A DNA stretch of 64,000 nucleotides from Gemmatimonadales bacterium (GTDB taxonomy: Bacteria; Gemmatimonadota; Gemmatimonadetes; Gemmatimonadales; GWC2-71-9), in assembly GCA_019637315.1 (NCBI GenBank), contig JAHBVU010000009.1:1-64000 (forward strand), written 5' to 3'. The position numbers were made by a program, and so were the translations under genes. A model generated the notes under the pieces. That model did no database searches. It worked only from the letters and a program-made list of their open reading frames with translations, and was not told where the DNA came from. How positions within the stretch are numbered: position 1 is the stretch's first letter; every line of letters begins with the position of its first letter. Positions 44,754-54,951 of the stretch are shown here, piece by piece.

Positions 44754-46913
44754 TCAGTGGGTCGTCACTTCGCGCCGGTCGACGGACACGACCCCCTTCA
44801 CACGCCGAATCAGACGCAGCACCTTGGCAAGGTGCGCAAGATTGTCGACTTCGATGAAGATGGTGCCGAATGCCGTACCGTCCTTGGTGTGCAGGTCGGC
44901 ACGGCGAACGTTGGTACCCGACGCACTGACCGCCTGAAGAATATCGGCATAGAGACCCCGCCGATCTTCCGCGCTCAGCACCAACCGCACGGCAAACGAC
45001 TCCCCTTCCTGCTCCTGCCAGTCGATCTCGACCCGGCGGTCGCCTTCCTGAATCGAGAGCAGGTTGGGACAGTCCGCCCGGTGAATCGAGATGCCACGCC
45101 CCTGGGTCACATAGCCGACCACTGTGTCGCCCGGGACCGGCTGACAGCACTGGGCATAACGAACCAGCAGACCGTCGACGCCCTGAATCTTGATGCCGCG
45201 TCCCAGCCGAATCCGGTTGAGCATCCGCCCAAACACCGTCGGCTTTGGTTCGCGCAGATCCTCGTCGGTCAGGTCGGGATAGAGAGCCCGCATCACCGCG
45301 CCGATAGCGAGGTCACCCCGGCCAATCGCGGCTTCGAGCGCACGCGTATCCGCCAGGCTGACGGATTTGGCCGCCCGTTCGAGGGTCGCCGAGTCCGGCG
45401 GATCGAGTCGACGACGCTTGAGTTCGCGGCTGAGAATATCCCGACCAAGCGTGATGCTCATCGTCTCTTCTTCGTGACGGACCCAAGACTTGATCCGCTG
45501 CCGCGCCCGCGCCGTCCGGACGTGGTTGAGCCAGTCACGACTCGGCTTGGCATTCGGTGAGGTCAGAATCTCGACCGTATCGCCGTTTTTGATTTCACGA
45601 TGCAGCGGCGCAATCCGACCGTTGATCTTGGCGCCCTGGCAGTGCAGCCCGACCTCGCTGTGCACATGAAAGGCAAAGTCGATCGCGGTCGCACCCTTGG
45701 GTAGCTGCTTGACGTCTCCCTCAGGAGTAAAGACGAAGATCTCGTCCTGGTAGAGGTCGAGCTTGAGGAACTCGAGAAACTCCTCCTGCCCGTGGGTATC
45801 CTGCTGCAACTCGAGCAGCTGACGAAACCACTCGAAATGCTGATCGAGCTCGTCCCGACCGCCCCGGTCCGCCTTATAGAGCCAGTGCGCCGCAATACCG
45901 AACTCCGCCGTCCGATGCATCTCGGGTGTGCGGATCTGCACCTCGTAGAGCTGGCCGTTCGGTCCGAAGATGGTAGTGTGCAGCGATTGATAGCCGTTCG
46001 ACTTCGGCGAGGCGATGTAGTCCTTGATCCGCTCCTGAATCGGCGTCCAGGTGTGGTGGATGATGCCCAGCACGTGATAGCAGGCCGGCACCGAATCGAC
46101 CAGGATGCGGAGCGCCATCATGTCGTAGACCTGCTCGAACGGCATGTTGCGCTTGCGCATTTTCTGATAGATCGACCAGAGATGCTTCGGTCGACCAGTC
46201 ACCTCGGCCGTCAGCCCGGCACGGGTCAGCTCCTCTTCCAGCGGCTTCCGCAGCGCCTCGATCATCTCTTCCCGCTCGGCGCGCTTCGCAGCAACCTGCC
46301 GGGCCAGCCCGACGTACTCTTCCGGCTCCAGAAACTTGAACGCCAGGTCTTCCAGCTCGGCCTTGACCTTGGCCATCCCGAACCGGTGCGACAGCGGCGC
46401 GTAGATCTCCCGAGTCTCGAGCGCGATCCGCTCCCGCCGCTCCGGGGGCAAATGCTCCAAGGTACGCATGTTGTGGAGCCGGTCGGCCAGCTTGATGATG
46501 ATGACCCGGGCATCCTTGGCAATCGACAGCAGCAGCTTGCGGTAGTTCTCGACCTGTTCCTCCGCGCGGGAGCGAAAGGTCAGGTGGGAAATCTTGGTCA
46601 GCCCATCGACCAGCCCGGCGACTTCCGGACCGAACTCGGTCGCAATGTCTGCCACCGTAACTTCGGAGTCCTCGACCACATCGTGCAGCAGTGCGGCCGC
46701 GATCGACGTGGTGTCGAGCAGCTGGCTGACCAGAATGGTGGCCACCGCAATGCTGTGTGAAACGAAGTCCTCGCCCGACATGCGCTTCTGGCCGCGATGG
46801 GCCGACGCGCTGAACTGCAGGGCACGATCGATCAGCCCGAGATCGAGACGATCCGCGTGGCGCTCGAGCGCTGCCCTGAATTCGGTACTGCTCCCTGCTA
46901 CTGCTTCCGTCAC
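44754..46913 (-). CDS. bifunctional (p)ppGpp synthetase/hydrolase Rel
   Basis: A 719-residue long RSH protein. The N-terminal HD hydrolase domain is intact (HRGQKRMSGEDFVSHS, ALLHDVVEDSEV). The synthetase domain has the YQSLHTTIFGPNG motif. A TGS domain (VFTPEGDVKQLPKGATAIDF), a helical/zinc-finger-like region and a C-terminal ACT domain follow. Both catalytic halves look complete, so it should make and break the stringent alarmone in response to stalled ribosomes. The GTG at 46913 overlaps the radC stop (GTGA) and has AAGGA six bases upstream; an in-frame start at 46943 would overlap radC by 34 bases. It is the only RSH gene in the window. Confidence 0.95.
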   Translation of the reverse strand: MTEAVAGSSTEFRAALERHADRLDLGLIDRALQFSASAHRGQKRMSGEDFVSHSIAVATILVSQLLDTTSIAAALLHDVVEDSEVTVADIATEFGPEVAGLVDGLTKISHLTFRSRAEEQVENYRKLLLSIAKDARVIIIKLADRLHNMRTLEHLPPERRERIALETREIYAPLSHRFGMAKVKAELEDLAFKFLEPEEYVGLARQVAAKRAEREEMIEALRKPLEEELTRAGLTAEVTGRPKHLWSIYQKMRKRNMPFEQVYDMMALRILVDSVPACYHVLGIIHHTWTPIQERIKDYIASPKSNGYQSLHTTIFGPNGQLYEVQIRTPEMHRTAEFGIAAHWLYKADRGGRDELDQHFEWFRQLLELQQDTHGQEEFLEFLKLDLYQDEIFVFTPEGDVKQLPKGATAIDFAFHVHSEVGLHCQGAKINGRIAPLHREIKNGDTVEILTSPNAKPSRDWLNHVRTARARQRIKSWVRHEEETMSITLGRDILSRELKRRRLDPPDSATLERAAKSVSLADTRALEAAIGRGDLAIGAVMRALYPDLTDEDLREPKPTVFGRMLNRIRLGRGIKIQGVDGLLVRYAQCCQPVPGDTVVGYVTQGRGISIHRADCPNLLSIQEGDRRVEIDWQEQEGESFAVRLVLSAEDRRGLYADILQAVSASGTNVRRADLHTKDGTAFGTIFIEVDNLAHLAKVLRLIRRVKGVVSVDRREVTTH

Positions 46914-47587
46914 AACAATCCTTGCGTCGCGAAACTGACCCACCGGTCGCCACCCACGATCACGTGGTCGAGCACCGGAATTCCTACGATGGCCCCCGCA
47001 GCCACCAGCTGGCTGGTGACCGCCCGATCCTCAGGCGACGGGGTCGGATCGCCACTCGGATGGTTGTGCACCACGATGATCCCGGCAGCCGCTTCCGCAA
47101 TCGCCAGGCGAAATACCTCGCGCGGATGCACCAGCGCACCGGTCAATACGCCCCTGGACACCAGGACGTCGCGAAGCACGTCCCGCTGCGCCGATAGCGC
47201 CAGGACATGGAACTCCTCGACCTCCAGGTCCCTCAGACGGTCTCCGATCAGCCTGGCCACATCCTCGGGCGACCGAACCCGCGGCCGGACCGGCCGTTCC
47301 TCCCGAACCAGCCGCCGACCCAGCTCGAGCGCCGCTGATAGCCGAGCCGCCTTGGCCACACCTACCCCCGAAATCCGACGCAACTCCGCGTCAGGGGCCC
47401 GGGCCAGCCGCCGAAGCGAGCCGCCTACGGACCGATGCACGGCCTGAGCTACCGCCAGAACGTCGGCCCCGGCCTGGCCAGTGCCTATCAGAATGGCCAG
47501 CAACTCGACAGTCGTCAATCCGGCCGGTCCGTTTCGGATCAGCCGTTCACGAGGAAGATCGCCAGGTTGGGTCTCAGGGGGCAGCAC
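46910..47587 (-). CDS. radC: RadC/JAB-domain protein
   Basis: About 225 residues. An N-terminal helix-hairpin-helix region (LPRERLIRNGPAGLTTVELL, ISGVGVAKAARLSAAL) precedes a JAB metalloprotease-like domain. The zinc motif is in VVHNHPSGDPTPSPEDRAVT. Originally linked to radiation repair, the family is now of uncertain function. The GTG at 47587 makes the N-terminus align best with known RadC proteins; an ATG at 47647 adds 20 residues but directly abuts a hairpin. It is coupled to rel. Confidence 0.87.
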   Translation of the reverse strand: MLPPETQPGDLPRERLIRNGPAGLTTVELLAILIGTGQAGADVLAVAQAVHRSVGGSLRRLARAPDAELRRISGVGVAKAARLSAALELGRRLVREERPVRPRVRSPEDVARLIGDRLRDLEVEEFHVLALSAQRDVLRDVLVSRGVLTGALVHPREVFRLAIAEAAAGIIVVHNHPSGDPTPSPEDRAVTSQLVAAGAIVGIPVLDHVIVGGDRWVSFATQGLL

Positions 47588-47648
47588 GGATCCAAGATGG
47601 GGCGGCCCGGAGCAACCCCGGTAACCGAAAACAACGCAAGCCGGCATC

Positions 47649-47676
47649 GAGGCGACCCGGAAAGCCGGGTCACCTC
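47649..47676 (-). terminator. hairpin between secA and radC
   Basis: A 12-bp stem with one C/A mismatch and an AAAG loop (read on the plus strand) lies 11 bases after the secA stop. TTTT occurs about 20 bases further on the minus strand, too far for a strong intrinsic terminator. It may attenuate transcription or stabilise the secA 3' end. Confidence 0.4.
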
Positions 47677-47686
47677 AAACCGGCCG

Positions 47687-50600
47687 TCACGCCCCATGGC
47701 ACTTCTTGTACTTCTTACCCGAACCGCAGGGACAAGGGTCGTTGCGCCCCACCACCGGCACACTGCCCGTCGGCCCGCCGATTCGACCGATGTTGCTTTG
47801 CACCACCGGCGCTGCGGCAGGAGGCCGCGGCCCTGACGAGGTCCGCGCCGAGCCCGCAAAGAGGTCGTCGGTCGAGGGCTGGCGTGGTGGCGGGGGCGCC
47901 AGTGGCGCCTGCTGCCGAGGCGGAGGCGGCGCATCCGCCGTAACCTGAACCTTGAGGTACCGGTCCGAGAAGGAAGCCCGGAGGTCCCGAATCAGGTCCT
48001 GGAACATCTCGAACGCTTCCTTCTTGTACTCGACCAGCGGGTCCTTCTGGCCATAGGCCCGGTACTGGATCGCATTGCGAAGCTGATCGAGGTCGTAGAG
48101 ATGGTCCTTCCACTTCTCGTCGATCACACCGAGCATGACCTGCGAGAGCACCTGCTGATCGACATCCGCGATGCCGATTGCGGTTCCGAACTCCTTCAGG
48201 TAGTCGACTTTCCGCTGAAAGCTCGCCTCACCTTCGGCCAGCACCGCAGCAAGCAGAGCCTCACGGGTCGGGGTCGCCGCAGCATCGGTAATCGCATCGA
48301 CCGAGACGAGATACTGCATCGTGAGTGCGCTCTTGAGACCCTCACGGTCCCACTGCTCCGGATTGCCATCGCCTTCGTCGATCACCTTGGTGACCGCATG
48401 CTCGAGCGCACCCGCAATCATCCGACGCGCCTCGGCCTTGAGCTCCTCGCCCTTTTCCAATGCAAACAACCGCAACGAGTAGACCACCTCGCGCTGCTGG
48501 TTCATCACGTCATCGTACTCGAGCAACCGTTTCCGCTGCTGAAAGTTCTGCAGCTCGACCCGTTTCTGGGCCGATTCGATCGCCGCCGTGACCAGCCGCC
48601 CGGTAATGACCTCGCCTTCCTCGGCGCCGGTCTTGTCCATGTACCGCGCAATCCGATCGGTACCGAACAGGCGCATCAGGTCGTCTTCGAGCGACAGGAA
48701 GAACACCGATGCGCCAGGATCGCCCTGCCGCCCGGACCGTCCGCGCAGCTGCCGATCGATCCGGCGCGACTCGTGTCGCTCGGTTCCGACGATCTGGAGG
48801 CCCGCCTCGTCGGCCTCGAGATTGAGGTCCTTGCTCAGCTTGATGTCGGTGCCGCGGCCGGCCATGTTGGTCGCGATCGTGATCGCCCCGGTTTGTCCTG
48901 CCTGCGCGACGATCTCGGCCTCCCGCTCATGGTACTTCGCGTTGAGGACCTCATGCCGCAGGCCCCGGCGTTTGAGCATCTTGCTCAGCGTCTCGGACAC
49001 TTCCACCGTCGTCGTACCGATCAGCACCGGGAGGCCGAGCCCGTGGAGCCGCTCCACCTCGTCGGCTACCGCATTGTACTTCTCGCGGCGCGTCTTGTAG
49101 ATCCGGTCAGGCACATCCTTCCGGCGGATGGGCCGGTTGGTCGGCACCACCAGCACCTCGAGCCCGTAGATGGAGTAGAACTCCGACTCTTCGGTCTCGG
49201 CGGTGCCGGTCATACCCGCCAGCTTGTCGTACATCCGGAAGTAGTTCTGGATCGTGATCGTGGCCAGAGTCTGCGTTTCGCCCTTGACCTGGACCCGTTC
49301 CTTGGCCTCCACCGCCTGGTGCAGTCCGTCCGACCACCGACGCCCCGCCAATACGCGCCCGGTGAACTCGTCGACGATCAGAACCTGATTGTCCTGAACG
49401 ATGTACTCCACGTCCTTTTCGTAGAGCGAGTGCGCCTGCAGCAGCTTGTGGATGATGTGCAGGACCTCGCTCTTCCGCGCATACGCCAGTTCCACTTCCT
49501 GCCGCTGAGCCCTCCGTTCGGCCGGATCCAGCGACGGATCGCGCTCGATCTGGTGAATTTCCTCGGAAATGTCAGGCACCACGAACAGCTCCGGATCGTC
49601 CGGCGACAGGGTCGCGGTGCCCTGATCGGTCAGATGAACCGAGTGCCCCTTCTCATCGAGCACGTAGTAGAGCACGTCATCGATGCCACGCATCGACTGC
49701 TGCTTAGTCGGCAGCTTGCGATCGGCGATGTGCCGCAGCTCAGCCTGCTGCACCAGCTGCTTGACCCCCGGCTCGTTGTAGAGCTTGAGCAGCCGCTTGT
49801 TCTTGGGCATGCCCAGCTGCGCCTGGTAGAGCTTGACCGCCGCATCCTGGCGCGTCTTGTCGTTGGCCAGGAGCGACTCACCCTCCGCAACCAGCTGGTT
49901 GACCACCGTCGTCTGGCGTCGAACCAGGTCGGCCACCCGATCGTTGAAGACGCCGTACTTGTCGTCACCGTCGTTGCCGACCGGCCCGGAAATGATGAGC
50001 GGCGTGCGGGCCTCGTCGATCAGAATCGAGTCGACCTCGTCGACGATGGCAAAGGCATGTTCGCGCTGGACCCGATGATCCAGCGAGAACACCATGTTGT
50101 CACGCAGGTAGTCGAAGCCGAACTCGTTGTTGGTCCCGTAGGTAATGTCCGCGAGGTAGGCTGCCCGGCGCCCCGGCGACTGCGGCTCGGTGTCATCGAG
50201 ACACCCGACCGTGAGGCCGAGGTACGTGAACAGGTGGCCCATCCACTGCGAGTCGCGCCGGGCCAGGTAGTTGTTGACCGTGACGAGGTGGGCGCCACGG
50301 CCGGTCAGCGCGTTCAGGTAGAGTGGCAGCGTGGCCACCAGCGTCTTGCCCTCGCCCGTCGCCATCTCCGCGATCTTGCCGCGATGCAGCGCGACACCAC
50401 CCATCAACTGGACATCGTACGGCACCATGTCCCAGGTCAGCTCGTGGCCTGTCACCATCACTTTGGTGCCGACCAGGCGGCGCGCCGCCTCGCGAACCGT
50501 GGCAAACGCCTCCGGAAGGATCTCATCCAGCACGGCCGCGACGGCCTTCTTGTAGTCGGCTTCGATCCGATAGAACTCGCTTTCCAGGCGCTCCCGCTCG

Positions 50601-50836
50601 ACCGGATCGGCGCAAGCGTGTTTCTCGGCGCGCACCGCTTCGACCTGCTCTCGGAGCTCTCCCGTCTTGGCGGCGAGAACTTCCCGGAAGCGCGCCGTCT
50701 GACCTCGGACCTCCTCTTCCGAGAACGTCGCCAGCCGCGCTTCATGGGCATGAACCTGCGATACCAGCGGCGCCAGCTTCTTGGCATCACGCTGATTGCG
50801 GGTTCCGAACACCTTGGCAAAAACCGTTTTCAACAT
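47687..50836 (-). CDS. secA: preprotein translocase ATPase SecA
   Basis: A 1049-residue motor of the Sec pathway. Walker A MATGEGKT is at 158-165. [20 protein letters not shown] carries Walker B, with the preprotein cross-linking domain after it. The second nucleotide-binding fold has [11 protein letters not shown]. Helical scaffold and wing domains follow, then a proline-rich linker (about 975-1025) and a C-terminal zinc motif [16 protein letters not shown] for SecB or ribosome binding. Length is at the upper end for the family. The ATG lies two bases after nadD. Confidence 0.98.
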   Translation of the reverse strand: MLKTVFAKVFGTRNQRDAKKLAPLVSQVHAHEARLATFSEEEVRGQTARFREVLAAKTGELREQVEAVRAEKHACADPVERERLESEFYRIEADYKKAVAAVLDEILPEAFATVREAARRLVGTKVMVTGHELTWDMVPYDVQLMGGVALHRGKIAEMATGEGKTLVATLPLYLNALTGRGAHLVTVNNYLARRDSQWMGHLFTYLGLTVGCLDDTEPQSPGRRAAYLADITYGTNNEFGFDYLRDNMVFSLDHRVQREHAFAIVDEVDSILIDEARTPLIISGPVGNDGDDKYGVFNDRVADLVRRQTTVVNQLVAEGESLLANDKTRQDAAVKLYQAQLGMPKNKRLLKLYNEPGVKQLVQQAELRHIADRKLPTKQQSMRGIDDVLYYVLDEKGHSVHLTDQGTATLSPDDPELFVVPDISEEIHQIERDPSLDPAERRAQRQEVELAYARKSEVLHIIHKLLQAHSLYEKDVEYIVQDNQVLIVDEFTGRVLAGRRWSDGLHQAVEAKERVQVKGETQTLATITIQNYFRMYDKLAGMTGTAETEESEFYSIYGLEVLVVPTNRPIRRKDVPDRIYKTRREKYNAVADEVERLHGLGLPVLIGTTTVEVSETLSKMLKRRGLRHEVLNAKYHEREAEIVAQAGQTGAITIATNMAGRGTDIKLSKDLNLEADEAGLQIVGTERHESRRIDRQLRGRSGRQGDPGASVFFLSLEDDLMRLFGTDRIARYMDKTGAEEGEVITGRLVTAAIESAQKRVELQNFQQRKRLLEYDDVMNQQREVVYSLRLFALEKGEELKAEARRMIAGALEHAVTKVIDEGDGNPEQWDREGLKSALTMQYLVSVDAITDAAATPTREALLAAVLAEGEASFQRKVDYLKEFGTAIGIADVDQQVLSQVMLGVIDEKWKDHLYDLDQLRNAIQYRAYGQKDPLVEYKKEAFEMFQDLIRDLRASFSDRYLKVQVTADAPPPPRQQAPLAPPPPRQPSTDDLFAGSARTSSGPRPPAAAPVVQSNIGRIGGPTGSVPVVGRNDPCPCGSGKKYKKCHGA

Positions 50837-50838
50837 CG

Positions 50839-51405
50839 TCAGTCCCGATACAAACCGTGCTGCGTGATGTACTCGGCCACCGCATCGGGGACCCAGTAGC
50901 GAATCGACCGCCCGTGCCGCACCCGCTCGCGCACCGCCGTCGATGAAATATCGATCCGCGGCACCGGAATGATCCGGTCCGCTATGCCCGCCGGCGGCAA
51001 CTCACCCGCCCGCGCAAAGACCACGATCTCCGCCATGGTCCGAATCTCCTCCGGCGCCTTCCAGGCCGTAAACGACGCCGCGGCGTCACCCCCGAGCAAG
51101 ACGCTGATCGCCGCGCCAGGATAACGGCCGCGGAGATCCTTCAGCGTGTCGACCGTATACGACGGCCCCGGGCGGTCGATCTCAGCCCGATCGACGGTAA
51201 ACCGCGGCTGCCCCGCCGTGGCCAGCTCCACCATCCTCGCCCGGTGACGACCGGAAGCCAGGTGCTGGCCGACCTTGAGCGGTTGCTGACCGACCGGGAT
51301 CCACCTCACCTCATCCGCCTCGAGCAGCTCGAGCGCCACCTGCGCAATCACGAGGTGACCAGTATGGATCGGATCGAACGAGCCGCCGAGCACAGCAATC
51401 CGCAC
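50839..51405 (-). CDS. nadD: nicotinate-nucleotide adenylyltransferase
   Basis: A 188-residue nucleotidyltransferase that makes deamido-NAD from nicotinate mononucleotide and ATP. The N-terminal [15 protein letters not shown] carries the (H/T)xGH motif. The C-terminal [11 protein letters not shown] is the ISSTxxR signature. The GTG start shares one base with the bamD stop (TAGTG). Length is normal. Confidence 0.94.
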   Translation of the reverse strand: MRIAVLGGSFDPIHTGHLVIAQVALELLEADEVRWIPVGQQPLKVGQHLASGRHRARMVELATAGQPRFTVDRAEIDRPGPSYTVDTLKDLRGRYPGAAISVLLGGDAAASFTAWKAPEEIRTMAEIVVFARAGELPPAGIADRIIPVPRIDISSTAVRERVRHGRSIRYWVPDAVAEYITQHGLYRD

Positions 51406-52196
51406 TAGAGCTGCCCGGTCGAGTCAGTCGCGGCCGTCGCGGGACAGAGCTTGCGGGGCCCGTCCGGATCCGGGTGGAACTGCACGATGTACTCGCAGGT
51501 TTCCTGAACATCCTCGTCGTACTTGAGGGCGCGATACGCCGAGACGAGACGCTCGAGCGCCGCCGGCACGACCGAAGACCGCGGATACCGGGCAATCAGG
51601 TCGCGCAGCATCAGCACGGCCGAGTCGTACGCCTTGTACTTGAGGTAGAAGACCGCGCTCAGGTAATCCTTGCGGGCAAAGAGATCCTGCAATTCCCGGA
51701 TCTTGGCCTCTGCCCGCTTCGCCGCCGTCGAGTTCGGATACCGGCTCTGCACTTCGAGGTACACCGCCAGCGCGGTTTGACCATAAGTCGGATCGAGCTC
51801 AGGCCGCCTCCAGAGATACGAGTAGGCGTCGCCAGCGCGAAGCAGCGCGTCGGCCGCCAGGGCGTCGTCCGGGTGCTCATCGGCCAGGCGCCGCAGCTGC
51901 CGCACCGCGTCGAGGTGGTTGCCCCGTGCGAGTTCGATCTCACCCCGGTAAAACGCCATCCGGTTGATCCGGGCGTCCGTAACGGGCATGACCCCGTTGA
52001 GCCGCGCAAACAGCTCCGAGGCCTTCCCCCAGCGTCCCTGATTGAATGCCTGCTCGCCTGCCTGCCAGAGCGAATCCACCACCTGGGGCGAGTTGGACAC
52101 GACCGGCACCGCCGGATCGCTTCGTTTCCCCTTGAACGGCCAGCACCCGCTAGACAATACCACGGCCGCCAACAGGCCGATTCGGGTCAGATTCAT
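51405..52196 (-). CDS. bamD: outer-membrane assembly lipoprotein BamD
   Basis: A 263-residue lipoprotein. The signal peptide has lipobox LSSGC at about 14-18. TPR units form the rest (GEQAFNQGRWGKASELFARLN, DDALAADALLRAGDAYSYL, YLSAVFYLKYKAYDSAVLMLRDL, SSVVPAALERLVSAYRAL). The YKAYDSAVLMLRDLIARYP stretch is typical of BamD/ComL. BamD is the essential partner of BamA for inserting outer-membrane barrels, which would include the LptD part of the fusion gene. BamA is not in the window. Confidence 0.9.
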   Translation of the reverse strand: MNLTRIGLLAAVVLSSGCWPFKGKRSDPAVPVVSNSPQVVDSLWQAGEQAFNQGRWGKASELFARLNGVMPVTDARINRMAFYRGEIELARGNHLDAVRQLRRLADEHPDDALAADALLRAGDAYSYLWRRPELDPTYGQTALAVYLEVQSRYPNSTAAKRAEAKIRELQDLFARKDYLSAVFYLKYKAYDSAVLMLRDLIARYPRSSVVPAALERLVSAYRALKYDEDVQETCEYIVQFHPDPDGPRKLCPATAATDSTGQL

Positions 52197-52199
52197 GCG

Positions 52200-53096
52200 T
52201 CACCCATCCGTAGGGGGCGGCGTACCGGCCCCAAGACTATTCAGCTTCGCCGTCGCGACCTGCCGCAGGCTGTCCGATCCGGCCGGCGCCGCGAGCACCG
52301 ACTGGTACGCAACGGCAGCGCCCAGCGCATCACCCTGCAGGACCCGGGCATCTCCAAGACCAATCTGCGCCATCAAGCCGCGCGAGTTGGCTGACTGCGA
52401 GCGCACCACCAGGTCGAACCACCGCTCGGCCTCGAACCCGTCACCCGAAATCAGGGCGTCCTGCCCCAGCAGGAGCGCGCACTCGGCCAGCCCATCCTGC
52501 GCCGCCGTCCGCAGCCGTGCGTCACTCGAACGCCGCAGCAACGTTTGATAGCTCCGCGCCGCCGCTTCACAGGCAACCGTTGTTCGCTGCGCATCCGCAT
52601 ACCGCAGCAGCAGCGCATCGATCCCGCGCGGCCCCGATGCCATCGCCATCGCCGACGGCAGCAGATGCAGGTCCGTCGCCGGATCACCGCCCGATTCGAG
52701 CGGACCGAGCGCCAGCCGGCCAAGCGGGCGGTTCGGCGCCGCCTGGCGCAAGGCCAGCAGCGCCCGCCCCATCGCCGCGCCGTCGCCCTGCCGCTCGGCC
52801 CCGACCGCGGCCCGCGTCAGCCCGACCGCCGCCTCGACCGCCCGGGTCGGGTCATCGCGAACCAGCGCGGTAAACGCGTCGGTGGCCGCCGCAAAGTCGC
52901 CCGCGTTGAGCGCCGCCGATCCTGCCTTGGCCCAGACCCGGCTTCGGGCCCCGCCTCGCTGCGCAGCTGAGTACTCGCTCAATGCCCGCGAATACTGCCC
53001 TTCCCGATAGGCATGATCACCCAGCCGCTCATGGTCGGCGGCTGCGGTCGAACAGCCCACGGTCGCCAGCGCCAGCAACGACCACCCCCGGGTCAC
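52200..53096 (-). CDS. TPR-containing lipoprotein of unknown function
   Basis: A 298-residue protein. A short signal ends in a lipobox-like ATVGC at about 11-15. TPR-like helical pairs follow (LGDHAYREGQYSRALSEYSAAQ, AGSAALNAGDFAAATDAFTAL, AAARSYQTLLRRSSDARLRTA). The family is not recognised. The GTG start overlaps the stop of the upstream TPR gene and the stop lies three bases from bamD. It is therefore likely translated with bamD and may serve the outer membrane. Confidence 0.75.
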   Translation of the reverse strand: MTRGWSLLALATVGCSTAAADHERLGDHAYREGQYSRALSEYSAAQRGGARSRVWAKAGSAALNAGDFAAATDAFTALVRDDPTRAVEAAVGLTRAAVGAERQGDGAAMGRALLALRQAAPNRPLGRLALGPLESGGDPATDLHLLPSAMAMASGPRGIDALLLRYADAQRTTVACEAAARSYQTLLRRSSDARLRTAAQDGLAECALLLGQDALISGDGFEAERWFDLVVRSQSANSRGLMAQIGLGDARVLQGDALGAAVAYQSVLAAPAGSDSLRQVATAKLNSLGAGTPPPTDG

Positions 53097-53806
53097 GAAA
53101 CCAGCCGCCGCGCCATCGCGAGGTAGGCGCCGATCCGGGCGTTGTCGGGCCGCTGCATCAGACAGCGAGCCCAGATCTCCTGCGCACCTGTCGCGTCGCC
53201 CGACAGGTAGTGCGCCAGGCCAAGCGCGGCCTGCGCATCGACGAACTTGGGCTGCACCGCCACGATCCGCTCGAGCTCTTCACGGGCTTCGAGCGGGCGA
53301 CCCCCCTCGAGCAGCAGCCGCGCCAGCCGATACCGCAGGTCGTGAAAATGCGGACCAAGCGCAACCGCGCGCTGGTACTCCCGAATCGCATCCGCCAGCG
53401 CCCCGACCTCGGCGTACGCGTCGCCGACCGTGGCATGGAGGTTGGCCAGCCGCGACGCAACCGGGTTGGAAAAGCCGCTCGGCCCCGTCTGTCCCAGCGC
53501 CGCCGCCCGCTGAAACGAGGCATCGGCCTCACCCGATCGCCCCAACTCCACCAGCACGACACCACGATGCACCAGCGCATCGATGTACCGCGGATTGACA
53601 CCCAGCGCGCGATCGAAGTCCTCGAGGGCTTTTTCCGGCTGCCCCAGCAGCGACAAGCACAGGCCGCGCAGATGATACACATCAGCGAAGCGACGCCCCG
53701 ACTCGAGGATCTCATCGACCAGGTGGACCGCGCCGTAGTAATCCTGCACGGCAAACCGCTCATTGGCCTGCTGCAGGAGATGCTCGGTGCTGACTTGCAT
53801 TGGCAT
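53093..53806 (-). CDS. TPR protein upstream of the lipoprotein and bamD
   Basis: About 237 residues consisting of five or more TPR units (HLLQQANERFAVQDYYGAVHL, DVYHLRGLCLSLLGQPEKAL, YIDALVHRGVVLVELGRSGEA, LHATVGDAYAEVGALADAI, HFHDLRYRLARLLLEGGRPLEA). No signal peptide is visible. The start is uncertain: ATGs at 53800, 53806, 53821 and 53875 are all in frame, and a TATCTT at 53942-53937 might be a -10 element. The roughly 200 bases up to the uxs stop otherwise show nothing. Function unknown. Confidence 0.75.
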   Translation of the reverse strand: MPMQVSTEHLLQQANERFAVQDYYGAVHLVDEILESGRRFADVYHLRGLCLSLLGQPEKALEDFDRALGVNPRYIDALVHRGVVLVELGRSGEADASFQRAAALGQTGPSGFSNPVASRLANLHATVGDAYAEVGALADAIREYQRAVALGPHFHDLRYRLARLLLEGGRPLEAREELERIVAVQPKFVDAQAALGLAHYLSGDATGAQEIWARCLMQRPDNARIGAYLAMARRLVS

Positions 53807-54015
53807 CCGTCCACTCGCCATTCCGAGGGTTCGACCAGGCCGATCCCACCCGTCGACGATCACGATGAACTGCATCGCCCGACCGTCGCGCCGACCCCCG
53901 ATTCGGGAGCCCGGCGGGAATCCGGCACAAGCTTGTAAGATAGCGTGGTCGATTGATTTGCGCGGCTCGCGGAGGCTCGAAGCCGACCGATGGCCGGCCA
54001 CCCGGAGCCCGCCGA

Positions 54016-54951
54016 TCAGCGCTCGAGCGCGGCCCGGAAGTGGGGGATGGTGCGCTCCAGCCCTTCCCGAAGCTGGACCTGAGGGGTCCAGCCCAAGTGC
54101 GTCGTGGCCATCGCAATGTCGGGACAGCGAACCTTGGGGTCATCGACCGGCAGAGGATCGTGGCGCAGGGGCGCCGCCGAGCCGACCAGCTCCTGGACCA
54201 GCCGGGCCAGATCGAGCATGGTGAACTCGTTGGGATTCCCGATGTTGGTCGGCTCGACCCGATCACTCTTGAACAAGCGATAGATCCCGTCGACCAGGTC
54301 CGAGACATAGCAGAACGACCGGGTCTGTCGCCCGTCGCCGTAGACCGTCAGGGGCTCACCCTTCAAGGCCTGCACGATGAAGTTCGACACCACCCGACCA
54401 TCCCGGGGCCGCATGCGGGGACCATAGGTGTTGAAGATCCGAACGATGCGGGTCTCGAGCCCGTGCTGTCGATGGTAGGCCATGGTGAGCGCCTCACTGA
54501 AGCGTTTCGCTTCATCATAGACCGACCGCGGTCCGACCGGATTGACGTTTCCCCAGTAACTCTCCGGCTGCGGATGGACCAGGGGGTCGCCGTACACCTC
54601 GGAGGTCGAAGCCAGCAGAAACCGCGCGGTCGAGGCCTGGGCCAGCCGCAGGGCGTTGCGGGTGCCCAGCGAGCCCACCTCGAGGGTGGCCAGGGGATGC
54701 TCGAGATAGTCGATCGGACTCGCCGGCGAGGCAAAGTGAAGCACCCCGTCGAGCGCGCCGGCCACTTGGAGCCCGTTCGAGACGTCCTGCTCGAGAAACT
54801 CGAATTCGGGACGCGCGAACAGATGCCGCAGGTTGTCCCGCGACCCGGTCAGGAAGTTGTCGACTCCGACGACCCGATATCCTTCCGCCAGAAACCGATC
54901 CGCCAGGTGCGAACCCAGAAAGCCCGCCGCACCGGTGATCACGACTCTCAT
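54016..54951 (-). CDS. UDP-glucuronate decarboxylase (UDP-xylose synthase) family
   Basis: A 311-residue extended SDR enzyme. The NAD site is [14 protein letters not shown] at 7-20. The UXS-specific stretches are [51 protein letters not shown] (Tyr-x3-Lys catalytic pair) and [20 protein letters not shown]. The enzyme oxidises and decarboxylates UDP-glucuronate to UDP-xylose. The neighbour ugd, whose stop overlaps this start (ATGA), makes the substrate. A dTDP-glucose 4,6-dehydratase reading is less likely given the UXS motifs. Confidence 0.88.
   Translation of the reverse strand: MRVVITGAAGFLGSHLADRFLAEGYRVVGVDNFLTGSRDNLRHLFARPEFEFLEQDVSNGLQVAGALDGVLHFASPASPIDYLEHPLATLEVGSLGTRNALRLAQASTARFLLASTSEVYGDPLVHPQPESYWGNVNPVGPRSVYDEAKRFSEALTMAYHRQHGLETRIVRIFNTYGPRMRPRDGRVVSNFIVQALKGEPLTVYGDGRQTRSFCYVSDLVDGIYRLFKSDRVEPTNIGNPNEFTMLDLARLVQELVGSAAPLRHDPLPVDDPKVRCPDIAMATTHLGWTPQVQLREGLERTIPHFRAALER

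Noticed and set aside
48101-50899. Long open frame on the plus strand opposite secA
   Set aside because: Antisense of a full, well-conserved secA; composition is typical of a shadow frame.
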